DNA from: Bacillota bacterium
GTDB taxonomy: Bacteria > Bacillota > Sulfobacillia > JABLXB01
Length of the DNA stretch: 64,000 nucleotides
Assembly (NCBI GenBank): GCA_013178305.1
Contig: JABLXB010000004.1
Location: forward strand, 1-64,000
Reading direction: 5' to 3'
Shown here: positions 22,266 through 30,894 of the stretch, piece after piece
How positions within the stretch are numbered: position 1 is the stretch's first letter
Layout: each line of letters opens with the position of its first letter
Position numbers and translations under genes: made by a program
Notes under the pieces: generated by a model
Databases searched by the model: none
Told to the model about the DNA's origin: nothing
The model's input: the letters and a program-made list of their open reading frames with translations, nothing else

Positions 22266-22868
22266 CTAGAGTCCCAGACGAAGGAAGTTATCCAGTAGTT
22301 CAAGACCGGCAGCGCCGCTCTTCTCGGGGTGGAACTGGACCCCGCAAACCGCACCGCTCGAAATGGACGACGGAAACCGGATGCCGTGGGTCGTGTGCGA
22401 CGTGACTACGGCTGGATCCACGGGCTCAACCGAGTAAGAGTGGGCGAAGTAGAACCACCTCTCACCGTCGAGCCCCGCGAACAACGGCCCTGATTGCGAC
22501 TCTACCGTGTTCCAGCCGAGGTGCGGGACGCGTATGCCCGCCGGGAGTCTCGACACTCGTCCCTTCAACAACTCCAGGCCGGCGACCCCCTCTCCCTCCT
22601 CGCTGCCCTCGAACATGAGCTGCATCCCGAGGCATATCCCCAGGAGCGGCCTGCCTTCGCCGGCGGCCTCCCGCACGGCCGCGTCCATACCGGTCGACCT
22701 CAGGAAACCGGCGGCCGGGCCGAACGCCCCGACGCCCGGTAGTATCACCGACCGCGCGCGGCGCACGGTATCGGGGTCCGACGTCACGCTGCACTCAAAC
22801 CCGAGTTTGAGGACAGCTTTCGATATGCTCATCAGATTCCCTGCGCCGTAGTCTATTATGGCTACCAA
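22266..22868 (-). CDS. hisH: imidazole glycerol phosphate synthase, glutamine amidotransferase subunit
   Basis: Class I glutaminase that feeds ammonia to HisF. 200 residues with IIDYGAGNL at the N-terminus, the nucleophile elbow GICLGMQLMFEGSEEG, and the catalytic His/Glu in GVQFHPEKS. TTG start at 22868. It lies between hisB and hisA in the operon. Confidence 0.96.
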   Translation of the reverse strand: MVAIIDYGAGNLMSISKAVLKLGFECSVTSDPDTVRRARSVILPGVGAFGPAAGFLRSTGMDAAVREAAGEGRPLLGICLGMQLMFEGSEEGEGVAGLELLKGRVSRLPAGIRVPHLGWNTVESQSGPLFAGLDGERWFYFAHSYSVEPVDPAVVTSHTTHGIRFPSSISSGAVCGVQFHPEKSGAAGLELLDNFLRLGL

Positions 22869-22902
22869 GGCGGCAACCCCTCGCTCAAGCCAGCCTTACG
22901 GC

Positions 22903-23505
22903 TCATAGCACGCCCTTCGTCGAGGGAGCCCCGGTCCGGTTGGGCGCGGGCGCGAGCGCCTCCCTCATCGCGACCGCCAGCGCCTTGAACGACGCCTCCA
23001 GCAAGTGGTGAGGGTCGGAGCCCCACACATACTTCAAGTGTACCGCGACTTTCGCGTTTGAGCAGAATGCCTTGAGGAACTCCCCCGCGAGGCGGCACTC
23101 GAAGCCATCGGTCGACCTGTCCTCCACCGGGATGTCCCACCGGAAACACCCCCTGCCTCCGATGTCCACGGCTGCAAGGACCAGCGATTCGTCCATCGGG
23201 ACGGCGGCATCGCCGAACCGTGCGATCCCCGGGGCCACCCCCGCGAGCGAGGACTGCGCGGCCTCGCGGAACGCCTCACCGAGGACTATCCCGGCGTCTT
23301 CCGCGGCGTGGTGCGCGCTGAAGAACCCCGGGGAAGACACGCTGAGAGCGAGGTCGAACCCCGCATGGAACGCCATCGACGACACGAGGTGGTCGAGCAA
23401 GGCCATTCCGGTTGAGACCACGGCCTTGCCCATCCCATCGAGGTTGAGGTTCACCACGACCTCGGTTTCGAGCGTTTTCCTGGACGCCGTGGCGGTCACG
23501 GTCAA
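22903..23505 (-). CDS. hisB: imidazoleglycerol-phosphate dehydratase
   Basis: Dehydrates imidazole glycerol phosphate. 200 residues, dehydratase only with no fused phosphatase. It shows the duplicated metal-binding motifs: HLVSSMAFHAGFDL and HHAAEDAGIVLGEA in the first half, and KVAVHLKYVWGSDPHHLLEASFKALA in the second. TTG start after GGGAGGG; the start overlaps the hisC stop by 4 bases. Confidence 0.96.
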   Translation of the reverse strand: MTVTATASRKTLETEVVVNLNLDGMGKAVVSTGMALLDHLVSSMAFHAGFDLALSVSSPGFFSAHHAAEDAGIVLGEAFREAAQSSLAGVAPGIARFGDAAVPMDESLVLAAVDIGGRGCFRWDIPVEDRSTDGFECRLAGEFLKAFCSNAKVAVHLKYVWGSDPHHLLEASFKALAVAMREALAPAPNRTGAPSTKGVL

Positions 23506-24557
23506 TCGGCATCCCTCCCCAACAGCGCGTTGAGCGCCTGCACCAGTCTGTTGTTCTCGGCGCGGGAACCCGCGGCTATCCTGAGATACCCGGGCATGTT
23601 CTCGAGGTGTCTCACGTACACGCCCTTCTCGCGAAGCGCCCTGTGCGCCTCGCCCGAGTCCAGCGGGACGCGGACCAGTACGAAATTGGTCACGCTTGGG
23701 AACACGGTGAGCCCGGGGATTTCCGACAACCGCTCCTCGAGCCGGGCGCGCTCGCGCGCGATCCTGCGCGCCGCCCTGGTAACGGTCTCGCGGCGCTTCA
23801 GTACCTCAATCGCCGCCATCTGAGTGAACACGTTTATGTTGAACGGCATCTTCAAGGACCTCACCCTGGCAGTGCACTCCGGCGAGGCCAGCATGTACCC
23901 GAGTCTCAGGCCCGCGAGGCCGAACGCCTTGGACAGGGTGCGCATTACGCAAAGGCGCGGGTATTTCCGCATCAGCGGCAATACCGTCTCGCCGCAGAAC
24001 TCATGGTATGCCTCATCCACCACGACCGTAGCGGCCGTATGGTCGAGCACGTATTCGACCGACCTGGCATCGCAGATGTTGCCAGTCGGACTGTTGGGCC
24101 TGCAAATGAATACCAGGCAATCCGGTCCGTCCGCCGCCGCCGCCATCCTCGCCGCATCCGGCTCGAACCGCGAATCCAGCGGCACCTCGACGAGCGCGCT
24201 ACCCACGGCCCGCGCCGCCATGGCGTAAACCCCGAAGGTCGGCGTCCAGGTTACCACGCGGCCGCGTGGGCCGGCTGCCGCCAACACGTTGAGCATCACG
24301 AGCTCGTCCGACCCGTTTCCGAGTGTAACCATGTCGGGCCGCACCCCGTTTATCCCCGCGATGACCGCCTGGAGATCCTCGATGCCCTTTCCCGACGGCC
24401 CGCCCGGCTCCGAATAATACCTGTTAAACGGGAGAGACATCGCCTTCCGCAGTATGGAACGCTTCAGGCCGGCCGGGAGGTCGCGGGGGTTCTCGTTGAG
24501 ATCGAGCCTTGCGACCGGCGCGGCTGCGCCGCGTCTGGCGCCAATACTTCTCGACAT
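23502..24557 (-). CDS. hisC: histidinol-phosphate aminotransferase
   Basis: PLP-dependent transamination of imidazole acetol phosphate. 351 residues, fold type I: LDLNENP at the N-terminus, GNGSDELV, RPNSPTGN, VVVDEAYHEF, and the PLP lysine in TLSKAFGLAGLRLGY. ATG 24557 follows TGAGGAGGT. It overlaps hisB by 4 bases. Confidence 0.95.
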   Translation of the reverse strand: MSRSIGARRGAAAPVARLDLNENPRDLPAGLKRSILRKAMSLPFNRYYSEPGGPSGKGIEDLQAVIAGINGVRPDMVTLGNGSDELVMLNVLAAAGPRGRVVTWTPTFGVYAMAARAVGSALVEVPLDSRFEPDAARMAAAADGPDCLVFICRPNSPTGNICDARSVEYVLDHTAATVVVDEAYHEFCGETVLPLMRKYPRLCVMRTLSKAFGLAGLRLGYMLASPECTARVRSLKMPFNINVFTQMAAIEVLKRRETVTRAARRIARERARLEERLSEIPGLTVFPSVTNFVLVRVPLDSGEAHRALREKGVYVRHLENMPGYLRIAAGSRAENNRLVQALNALLGRDAD

Positions 24558-24569
24558 GGGGATACCTCC

Positions 24570-25829
24570 TCAGTCGCCGGTCCTCGCGCGCAGTGCGCAG
24601 GCGTGATACGTAAAGCCCTCGATGTCAGCGAGCCTGGCTCCCATATCCACAGCCGGACCCACGCACTCCGGGGTTATGTATATCACGCTGGAAGAAACCA
24701 GGAAATCGTCGGCGGTCAGCCCGCTGGAGAACCGCGAGGCGCCGCCGGTGGGCAGCACGTGACTCGGTCCTGCGACGTAATCCCCCAGGGCCGCCGGCGC
24801 ATAGTCCCCCAGCAGAACGGCTCCCGCCGCGCGAATCAGGGGCAGCAGCCCAACGGGGTCCTCGACCGCAACCTGCAGGTGCTCCGGCGCCAATTCATTC
24901 GCGAGGTCCACCGCTCGAAGCACGCTTTCCGTCAGGACACCCACAACAGAGGGGGCATCCCGCCCAAACGAACCCGCCTCCGCGTCGATCGACTGCGTTA
25001 CGGTTCGAAGCAGGACCCGGGAAGGCGTGAACAACACAGCGACAGAATCCGCGCCGTGCTCCGCCTGGGCCAGAAGGTCCAGCGCCAGCCAGGAAGCGTT
25101 CGCCGAATCGTCCGCGATGATCGCCACCTCGCTGGGCCCGGCGAGGGTATCGATGCCGGCGTCGCCGAACACCAGCCGCTTCGCGGCGGTAACGTACCTG
25201 TTGCCCGGGCCCGCGATCTTGTCGACCCTCGGCACCGTGTCCGTGCCGTAAGCCATCGCGGCCACGGCCTGAGCGCCTCCGACCTTGAACAGCCGGTCCA
25301 CGCCCGCTTCCCGGCACGCCACCGCCACGTGCGGGTCCACGGAACCATCGCGCCTTGGGGGGGTACAAGCTACGATGCACCCAACTCCCGCTACCGACGC
25401 GGGGACGGCCGTCATGACCACGGTTGAAACGTACGGCTTGCGGCCGCCCGGGATGTACAGCCCCGCCCGCGGCAGGGCGCGGTATACGCGGCCCAGGAGA
25501 CCCCCGGCGGACGGATAAAGCCGCGTGAAACCGGTCCTCGTGTTCCTGTGGAACTCGGTGACGCTGCCGACCGAGTAGCGAATCGCCTCCAGGGTCGCCT
25601 CGTCGACAGCCGCGTAGGCCGAATCGAACTCCTCGGGCGACACCTCGAGGCTGGCGGGGTCGAGTTCGACCCCGTCGAACTGCCTGAGGTAGTCGACGAG
25701 CGCCGCGTCCCCGCGGCTGCGGACGTCCTCCAGGATGCGGGCGACGCCCTTCACCAGCCCCGGATCCGACGCCGACGCCCTTTTTTCGGCGAGGAACGAC
25801 ACGAACTCCCGTTCGTCAAGTACCTTCAT
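24570..25829 (-). CDS. hisD: histidinol dehydrogenase
   Basis: Zinc, NAD-dependent four-electron oxidation of histidinol to histidine. 419 residues with the diagnostic segments PRAGLYIPGGRKPY, GVDRLFKVGGAQAVAAMAYGT, DKIAGPGNRYVTAAKR, DTLAGPSEV, and the C-terminal GPSHVLPTGGASRFSSGL. The start overlaps the hisG 3' end by 14 bases. The length is slightly below the usual 430 or so. Confidence 0.97.
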   Translation of the reverse strand: MKVLDEREFVSFLAEKRASASDPGLVKGVARILEDVRSRGDAALVDYLRQFDGVELDPASLEVSPEEFDSAYAAVDEATLEAIRYSVGSVTEFHRNTRTGFTRLYPSAGGLLGRVYRALPRAGLYIPGGRKPYVSTVVMTAVPASVAGVGCIVACTPPRRDGSVDPHVAVACREAGVDRLFKVGGAQAVAAMAYGTDTVPRVDKIAGPGNRYVTAAKRLVFGDAGIDTLAGPSEVAIIADDSANASWLALDLLAQAEHGADSVAVLFTPSRVLLRTVTQSIDAEAGSFGRDAPSVVGVLTESVLRAVDLANELAPEHLQVAVEDPVGLLPLIRAAGAVLLGDYAPAALGDYVAGPSHVLPTGGASRFSSGLTADDFLVSSSVIYITPECVGPAVDMGARLADIEGFTYHACALRARTGD

Positions 25830-26460
25830 TGCCGGATCCTCCGTTGCGGGCTGCAGCCGTTATGGCCGAAGCCATTGTGCGTATCTGCTCCTGCTTCATT
25901 GTGTAGCTGGCGGGATTGACGATGAGTCTCGCCGACGAGCTGAGTATCTCCTCTATCTCCGCCAGCCCGTTTCGCTCGAGGGTCTTTCCCGTCTGGACAA
26001 GGTCCACTATCGCATCGGACAGGCCCATAGCCGGAGCGAGCTCGGTGGCCCCGTGCACCCTTATCACCTGGAACGGGTAGCCCTTGCGCAAGAGGAAAGA
26101 CTCGGCGAGCGAGGCGTATTTTGTGGCCACCCTCAGCAGTGATCCCTGGGGCCTGCGAGGGGTCTTTGGGGCCGCCACGACGAGCCGGCACCGCCCTATA
26201 CCGAGGTCCCCGAGTTCGACAACGTCTTTCCCCTGCTCCAACAGCACATCCTTCCCTACGATGCCCATGTCGGCGGCGCCCAGCGCGACGTACGTGGGAA
26301 CATCGTCGTCCCTTATGACGATGACGCGCAGCCCCTCACGATCGAGCACAATTCCGTCCGTCGCCGGGGGTCCACCTTTCCAGACCCCCGCCTTCCGCAG
26401 TACGTCGACGGCGGGTTCGAGAAGCCGGCCTTTCGCCAGAGCGATCGTTATCTGTTCCAC
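25816..26460 (-). CDS. hisG: ATP phosphoribosyltransferase, short form
   Basis: First, regulated step of histidine synthesis. The 214-residue short form needs HisZ, which is encoded immediately upstream. Features: ITIALAKGRLLEPAVDVLRKAG, GAADMGIVGKDVL, and the PRPP loop ATEL...SDAIVDLVQTGKTL. The open frame extends to 26577, but GGAGG precedes a GTG at 26460 that gives the normal N-terminus. It overlaps hisD. Confidence 0.95.
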   Translation of the reverse strand: MEQITIALAKGRLLEPAVDVLRKAGVWKGGPPATDGIVLDREGLRVIVIRDDDVPTYVALGAADMGIVGKDVLLEQGKDVVELGDLGIGRCRLVVAAPKTPRRPQGSLLRVATKYASLAESFLLRKGYPFQVIRVHGATELAPAMGLSDAIVDLVQTGKTLERNGLAEIEEILSSSARLIVNPASYTMKQEQIRTMASAITAAARNGGSGNEGT

Positions 26461-26486
26461 GGTCAATCCTCCCAGGCAGCAGCCGG

Positions 26487-27737
26487 TCAGTGAATTCCGG
26501 CGAGTTCCGAGTAGCGGGCAAGCCACGCGGCCCAGGCGACGCCCGGCAGCCCCGGCTCGCCGCAGACCTCCTCGCACCCCGCAGGCGTCACGTACAGCAC
26601 GGACGTTGCCCCCACGGCGGCTCCGCGCCTCGCGGCTTCTTCGCGCGATACCGGATCGCCGTCGAACCTGACCCTCTGCCCCCTCGCCCTGAGCGACCGC
26701 GCGAGGGATGCGGCCTGAGAGGCGGTGCCGCGTGACGCCGTTACCAGCGTGACGGACTTGCGCGGCGCCGTGCCGCCCTGTTCCCGGATCAACTCCGCGA
26801 CCTCGGGGGCACCGAGCGCGAATCCGGTCGCCGGCTGCGAGATGCCGAACCTCTCGAGCAGGCCGTCGTACCTCCCCCCACCCCCCACTGCGTGGCCGAT
26901 GCCCTTGCCGTAAACCTCAAACACCATTCCGGTGTAATACGTCATGTCCCTGACTATGCTCATGTCGAGGTACGCCACGCGGTCTATGTCGAACGACCGC
27001 AGGCCCTCGACCACCCCGCGGATACACGAGCAGGTGTCGTCCTCGAGGATACCCGACTCGACGGCCTCCCGTAGCGGGATGGGCCTGAGCCATTCCATGA
27101 TCCGGTCTATCACCGCGGGTGACGCTCCGGCGTCCCCGAGGATTCCCTTGAGAAGGACCATGTCTCTGCGCTGGAGGGCCTCGAGCGCCTGCGTTACCGC
27201 TTCCCCGCCCAATCGGGCCTGCTCCAGCAGGCGGTTGGTAACCCTCACGTCACCTATGCCGATCCTGAACACCCCGATACCGGCGGCGCGGAGGCAATCC
27301 GCGCACACGGCCACAATTTCGGCGTCCGCCAGCGGGTCCGAGAGTCCAAACACCTCGGCTCCAACCTGCGTGAACTCATGAGGCCTGCTGGACCTGTCCT
27401 CCTGCATTCTGAACACGCTGCCCCTGTACCAAACCTTCGCGGGGAACGACCAGCCACCCGTGGCGACCATCCTGGCGACGGGCACGGTCATCTCAGGCCT
27501 GAGGGTTAGTACCCTGCCCCTCCTGTCTGAGAACTTGTACGTCTTGGCCTCGATGTACTTGCCGGGGCCCGAGGACACCTCATCGTTGAACTGTATTGTC
27601 GACGGGATGACTTCGGTGAACCCCCATGAATCCATGACGCGCGCCGCCACCGACTCGACGTATCTTTGGATTGACGCATCCTCGGGAGGCAGGTCCCTCA
27701 TCCCGTCGGGTAATGGCCGAAAGCCGTTCTCCAACAT
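26487..27737 (-). CDS. hisZ: ATP phosphoribosyltransferase regulatory subunit
   Basis: Histidyl-tRNA-synthetase paralogue lacking aminoacylation that forms the feedback-sensitive complex with short HisG. 416 residues with a class II synthetase core (LRPEMTVPVARM, RGSVFRMQEDRSSRPHEFTQVGAEVFG, GGGGRYDGLLERFG) and a degenerate C-terminal region. It is first in the ten-gene histidine operon and is preceded by a candidate promoter at 27842-27870. Confidence 0.94.
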   Translation of the reverse strand: MLENGFRPLPDGMRDLPPEDASIQRYVESVAARVMDSWGFTEVIPSTIQFNDEVSSGPGKYIEAKTYKFSDRRGRVLTLRPEMTVPVARMVATGGWSFPAKVWYRGSVFRMQEDRSSRPHEFTQVGAEVFGLSDPLADAEIVAVCADCLRAAGIGVFRIGIGDVRVTNRLLEQARLGGEAVTQALEALQRRDMVLLKGILGDAGASPAVIDRIMEWLRPIPLREAVESGILEDDTCSCIRGVVEGLRSFDIDRVAYLDMSIVRDMTYYTGMVFEVYGKGIGHAVGGGGRYDGLLERFGISQPATGFALGAPEVAELIREQGGTAPRKSVTLVTASRGTASQAASLARSLRARGQRVRFDGDPVSREEAARRGAAVGATSVLYVTPAGCEEVCGEPGLPGVAWAAWLARYSELAGIH

Positions 27738-27841
27738 GACCTCATCTCCGCCTTCCGCCGGTCACCATCTCGCCGGCTCGCTCTCTGTTCGTGCTTTATT
27801 ACTTTACTATGCTAATACGTTAATAGGCCAAACACACCGTC

Positions 27842-27870
27842 AGTCTAACACCGGTCCTGGGAACCGTCAA
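27842..27870 (-). promoter_or_regulatory. candidate promoter of the histidine operon
   Basis: Minus-strand TTGACG (27865-27870) and TAGACT (27842-27847) with 17-base spacing, about 100 bases upstream of hisZ. No T-box or His leader peptide was recognised in the leader. Confidence 0.45.
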
Positions 27871-27895
27871 TGCCGGGAATTCGGCTAAAAGGTGG

Positions 27896-27938
27896 AGGCC
27901 CGCAGCAGGAATGGGGTGACACGCTGCTGTGCGGGGCC
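27896..27938 (-). terminator. hairpin terminator after yerC
   Basis: Minus-strand hairpin with arms based on GGCCCCGC(AC)AGCAG and CTGCTGCGGGCC, followed by CCTTTTAG, just downstream of the yerC stop. It separates ylbF-yerC from the histidine operon. Confidence 0.5.
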
Positions 27939-27955
27939 ATTCGCGGTCCCGTGAA

Positions 27956-28276
27956 CTACCGCTCGGAAGCGCCGGCCTCGTCCCTCCCCGATAGCCTGTC
28001 GATGACGAGCCTGTAGCCGTCGGAGCCGTATGCGAGGAACCTCTTTATCCTGCTTATCGTGGCGGTGCTCATCCCGGTTTCCTGCGCGATCTCCTCGTAG
28101 GTCCTTCCGGCGTCTAGCATCTTGGCGACCTCGAGGCGAAGCGCCATTGCCTTTATCTCGCCGATGGTACACAGGTCGTCGAAGAACATGTAGCACTCTT
28201 CCCTGTCCTTGAGCAACAGTATGGCGTCGAACAGCCTGTCCACCATCGGGTCGCGAAGGCGTCCCTCGTATCGCAC
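27956..28276 (-). CDS. TrpR-like protein, YerC/YecD family
   Basis: A 106-residue DNA-binding protein with the Trp-repressor-like helix-turn-helix: CTIGEIKAMALRLEVAKMLDAGRTYEEIAQETGMSTATISRIKRFL. The family is widespread in Firmicutes and its target is poorly defined. It is downstream of ylbF by 21 bases and directly upstream of the histidine operon, so autoregulation or control of his genes is possible but unproved. Confidence 0.9.
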   Translation of the reverse strand: MRYEGRLRDPMVDRLFDAILLLKDREECYMFFDDLCTIGEIKAMALRLEVAKMLDAGRTYEEIAQETGMSTATISRIKRFLAYGSDGYRLVIDRLSGRDEAGASER

Positions 28277-28297
28277 GTTACTACCCCTTTCGGCGGT

Positions 28298-28651
28298 TCA
28301 CTTGCCGGAACCCTCACCGTAATCCCACAGGTCAAGCGCATCGCCGAGGATCTTCTGGATGTCTCCCACCAGCGTGAGGAGCCTGCCCTCGGCTCTCAGG
28401 AAATCGATGATGGGTTTGTGCAGTTCCACAATGCCCGACAGTCTCTCGAGGTCCTTGAGTTTGGCCTCGGGCGGCTCTTTCCCCGACAGCCTGAACGCCT
28501 GCACCTCGAGCTGGGCCATCCTGTAGTCCCTCAAGATCGACCGCGCCGTCTCCGCGGCCGCAATGCCCCGGCGAGCCCTGTCGTACTCCCTGTATTCCTC
28601 GCTCTCGCGTACCGCCATGGCCAGCTCGTGAGCGCGGTCGTACACCGACAT
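28298..28651 (-). CDS. YlbF/YmcA family protein
   Basis: A 117-residue all-helical protein starting SVYDRAHELAMAVRESEEYREYDRA, the standard opening of YlbF/YmcA-type proteins. Characterised members in Bacillus form a complex that affects RNase Y and development. The ATG at 28651 is preferred over an in-frame start at 28672 because of the GGGGGTG site and the family N-terminus. It is first in ylbF-yerC. Confidence 0.85.
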   Translation of the reverse strand: MSVYDRAHELAMAVRESEEYREYDRARRGIAAAETARSILRDYRMAQLEVQAFRLSGKEPPEAKLKDLERLSGIVELHKPIIDFLRAEGRLLTLVGDIQKILGDALDLWDYGEGSGK

Positions 28652-28710
28652 TCGAACACACCCCCGCTGCACGGACCCTGCGTTCCTCCGCGGATTTCCA
28701 TCCTTATACT

Positions 28711-28739
28711 AATATATCTATCCGGTGGCAGCTTATCAA
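28711..28739 (-). promoter_or_regulatory. promoter for ylbF-yerC
   Basis: Minus-strand TTGATA (28734-28739) and TATATT (28711-28716) with a 17-base spacer, about 60 bases upstream of the ylbF start. Confidence 0.6.
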
Positions 28740-28857
28740 CGCGAGAAGCGCGAACAACCCGCGCCGCCCCCTCATAATCTACATAACGGGCGCGGCTGCC
28801 CGCTTGCAGCCGGCCGGCGCGCCGCGACATGCCGCATAAGCTGGGAGGCTCTATCGC

Positions 28858-29163
28858 TTGCAGGAGGGTGGTTTTCTCCCCCGGGTCGCTTCCCGGGTCG
28901 CCTCCTGGTTCCGCCTGACCCTGTCCGCACTGTGGCGGGATAGGGTCCAGGTGTGCCTGCCCTTCTCTAGAATCACGCTTGACAGGTCTTCCTCCGTGGG
29001 TGTCCCGCACGAGGTCACCGTGGTCATACCCAGGGCCGAATTCCGTCTCCGAAGGGATACTACCGGGGCCGTGGAATACGAAGCAATCCTGTCAAGCATA
29101 ACGATCGCGCATTCCCCACGACCCCAGTCCCCGCGTGCGGAGGCCACGCGCGGGGAGCCTTAG
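28858..29163 (+). CDS. possible small protein, unknown
   Basis: A 101-codon frame with a TTG start and a GGGAGG site nine bases upstream, ending one base from the convergent isocitrate dehydrogenase stop. The middle (VCLPFSRITLDR to AILSSITIAHS) alternates hydrophobic residues like a beta sheet, and the codons look like those of neighbours. No family recognised. A GC-rich inverted repeat covers its last codons. The 510 bases between ylbF and the isocitrate dehydrogenase gene hold only this and the ylbF promoter. Confidence 0.3.
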   Translation: MQEGGFLPRVASRVASWFRLTLSALWRDRVQVCLPFSRITLDRSSSVGVPHEVTVVIPRAEFRLRRDTTGAVEYEAILSSITIAHSPRPQSPRAEATRGEP

Positions 29164-29164
29164 C

Positions 29165-30400
29165 TCACCAACCCGCGCCGGCATCCGCTACAGCCCCGGC
29201 GAGCGCCTGCGCGAATTCCCACGTTGAAACACCGCGGCCGCCGGCAAGGTCGTCGGTCAGCACCCCACCGCCGATAACGTGTTCCAAAGCCTTCTCAAGC
29301 AGCGAGGCCGCTTCCTTCCAGCCCAGGTGCTCCAGCATCATTACGCCGGAAAGGATGAGAGAGCAGGGATTAGCCCTGCCTTTGCCCGCGAGGTCAGGGG
29401 CCGTGCCGTGAGTGGCCTCGAAAACCGCGCACCCGGTTCCCACATTCGCTCCCGGAGCTATCCCAAGACCCCCGACCTCAGCGGCCACCAGATCCGAGAT
29501 GTAGTCGCCGTTCAGGTTGGGGGTCGCGATGACGTCGTATTCCTCCGGATGAAGGAGCAGCTGCTGCATCATGTTGTCGGCAATGCGGTCTTTGATGACG
29601 ATCGTCCCTTCGTTCGCTCTGCCATGTCCTTCCTTGCTGTCGCCCTCCTCCACCACGCGGCCGGGGAATTCATCCCTTGCCACCTCGTAGCCCCAATTCC
29701 TGAAGGCTCCCTCCGTGTGCTTCATGATGTTCCCTTTATGAACCAGGGTGACGCTCCGCCTTCCGTTGTCGAGGGCGTACTGGATTGCCTTTCTTACGAG
29801 GCGCTTCGATGCCTCACGACTCATGATCTTCAGGCCCACAGCCGAATCCCCCGCGATGGCGGGGCCTATCAACTCCCGCAGGTCATCTACCATGCCGCTT
29901 CCGGCAGGGTATTCGATTCCGGCGTAGACGTCCTCGGTATTCTCGCGGAATATCACTACGTCTACGCGTTCGGGGTATCGCAGCGGGCTCGGTACCCCGG
30001 GACGGTACTTTACGGGGCGTACACAGGCATAAAGGTCCAGCGCCTGCCTGATGGCCACGTTTAGACTCCTGATCCCGCCCCCCACAGGCGTCTCCAGCGG
30101 CCCCTTGATGCCTACGACGTATTCTCTGAAGGCCGCCAGCGTTTCGGCAGGCAATGGGTTCCCGCATTGAATCTGTGCTTTCAGGCCCGCCAGCACCTCA
30201 ACGAAACGCACGGAGCGCTCCCCATTGTACGCGCAGCGGACAGCGGTGCGCAGAACCATGCTGGTAGCCTCCCAGATCTCAGGGCCCACGCCGTCTCCCT
30301 CAATGTACGGGACGATCGCGTGGTCCGGCACATTGAGGCGGCCCCCCTCGATGGATATCTTCCGGTAGCGGGCGGCGTCTAGTTCAGCGCGGTCGTTCAT
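29165..30400 (-). CDS. icd: isocitrate dehydrogenase, probably NAD-dependent
   Basis: Oxidative decarboxylation of isocitrate to 2-oxoglutarate. It is of the E. coli/Bacillus Icd type: IPYIEGDGVGPEI-like start, GGGIRSLNVAIRQ.LDLYACVRPV, VIFRENTEDVYAGIE, HKGNIMKHTEGAFRNWGYE, and NLNGDYISDLVAAEVGGLGIAPGAN. At the cofactor site E. coli has HGTAPKYAG (Lys344, Tyr345, for NADP); here it is HGTAPDLAG, the Asp pattern of NAD enzymes. The ATG at 30400 overlaps the aconitase small-subunit stop (ATGA) and gives 411 residues; the open frame upstream to 30580 is not used. Confidence 0.92.
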   Translation of the reverse strand: MNDRAELDAARYRKISIEGGRLNVPDHAIVPYIEGDGVGPEIWEATSMVLRTAVRCAYNGERSVRFVEVLAGLKAQIQCGNPLPAETLAAFREYVVGIKGPLETPVGGGIRSLNVAIRQALDLYACVRPVKYRPGVPSPLRYPERVDVVIFRENTEDVYAGIEYPAGSGMVDDLRELIGPAIAGDSAVGLKIMSREASKRLVRKAIQYALDNGRRSVTLVHKGNIMKHTEGAFRNWGYEVARDEFPGRVVEEGDSKEGHGRANEGTIVIKDRIADNMMQQLLLHPEEYDVIATPNLNGDYISDLVAAEVGGLGIAPGANVGTGCAVFEATHGTAPDLAGKGRANPCSLILSGVMMLEHLGWKEAASLLEKALEHVIGGGVLTDDLAGGRGVSTWEFAQALAGAVADAGAGW

Positions 30401-30894
30401 AGTGCGTACCCACCATTCTTCTTCACGTGTTCCACGAGGCCACCGTCGTTGAGTATCCTGATCATCACGCCGGGAAGGGGTTGCACCACCAGGGTTGAGC
30501 CTCGTGTGACGTTCAGGATCGTACCCCTGGAGAGGTCCACCTCCAGATCGTCGCCTGCGAGAATCGAACTGGTGTCGCAAAGGAGCACAGGCAGTCCTAC
30601 GTTTATTGCATTCCTGAAGAATATCCGTGCCACCGAGCTCGCCAGCACGGCGGCAACGCCGGCCATTTTGATCACGACCGGCGCGTGTTCGCGGCTAGAA
30701 CCCTGGCCGAAGTTCCGGCCTGCCACGATGAAGTCGCCCTTCCGGACACTCCCGGCGAACCCGGGATCCGCATCCTCCAGGACGTGCCGCGCGAGCTCCG
30801 GCAGGTTGGACCTGAGGTGAAAATACCGTCCCGGCGCGATGTGATCTGTGGTTATCCCGTCCCCGAACTTCCACGCCTTGCCTCTGAGTATCAT
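30397..30894 (-). CDS. aconitase-family small subunit (LeuD-like)
   Basis: 165-residue swivel-domain subunit of a heterodimeric aconitase-superfamily hydrolyase. It opens with GKAWKFGDGITTDHIAPGRYF and has FGQGSSREHAP, the substrate-phosphate/carboxylate loop. The specificity loop after GRY reads FHLRSN rather than the YLRT type of isopropylmalate isomerases, which fits a different substrate such as citrate or homocitrate. It starts directly at the large-subunit stop and overlaps icd by 4 bases. Confidence 0.85.
   Translation of the reverse strand: MILRGKAWKFGDGITTDHIAPGRYFHLRSNLPELARHVLEDADPGFAGSVRKGDFIVAGRNFGQGSSREHAPVVIKMAGVAAVLASSVARIFFRNAINVGLPVLLCDTSSILAGDDLEVDLSRGTILNVTRGSTLVVQPLPGVMIRILNDGGLVEHVKKNGGYAL

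Noticed and set aside
23607-25427. 606-codon plus-strand open frame across hisC and hisD
   Set aside because: It is antisense to two secure his genes, has low-complexity Arg/His/Pro-rich translation and no domain; a GC-rich shadow frame.
28851-29147. 98-codon minus-strand frame opposite the possible small protein at 28858
   Set aside because: Mostly charged low-complexity translation without a matching ribosome site; the plus-strand frame is the better, still weak, candidate.
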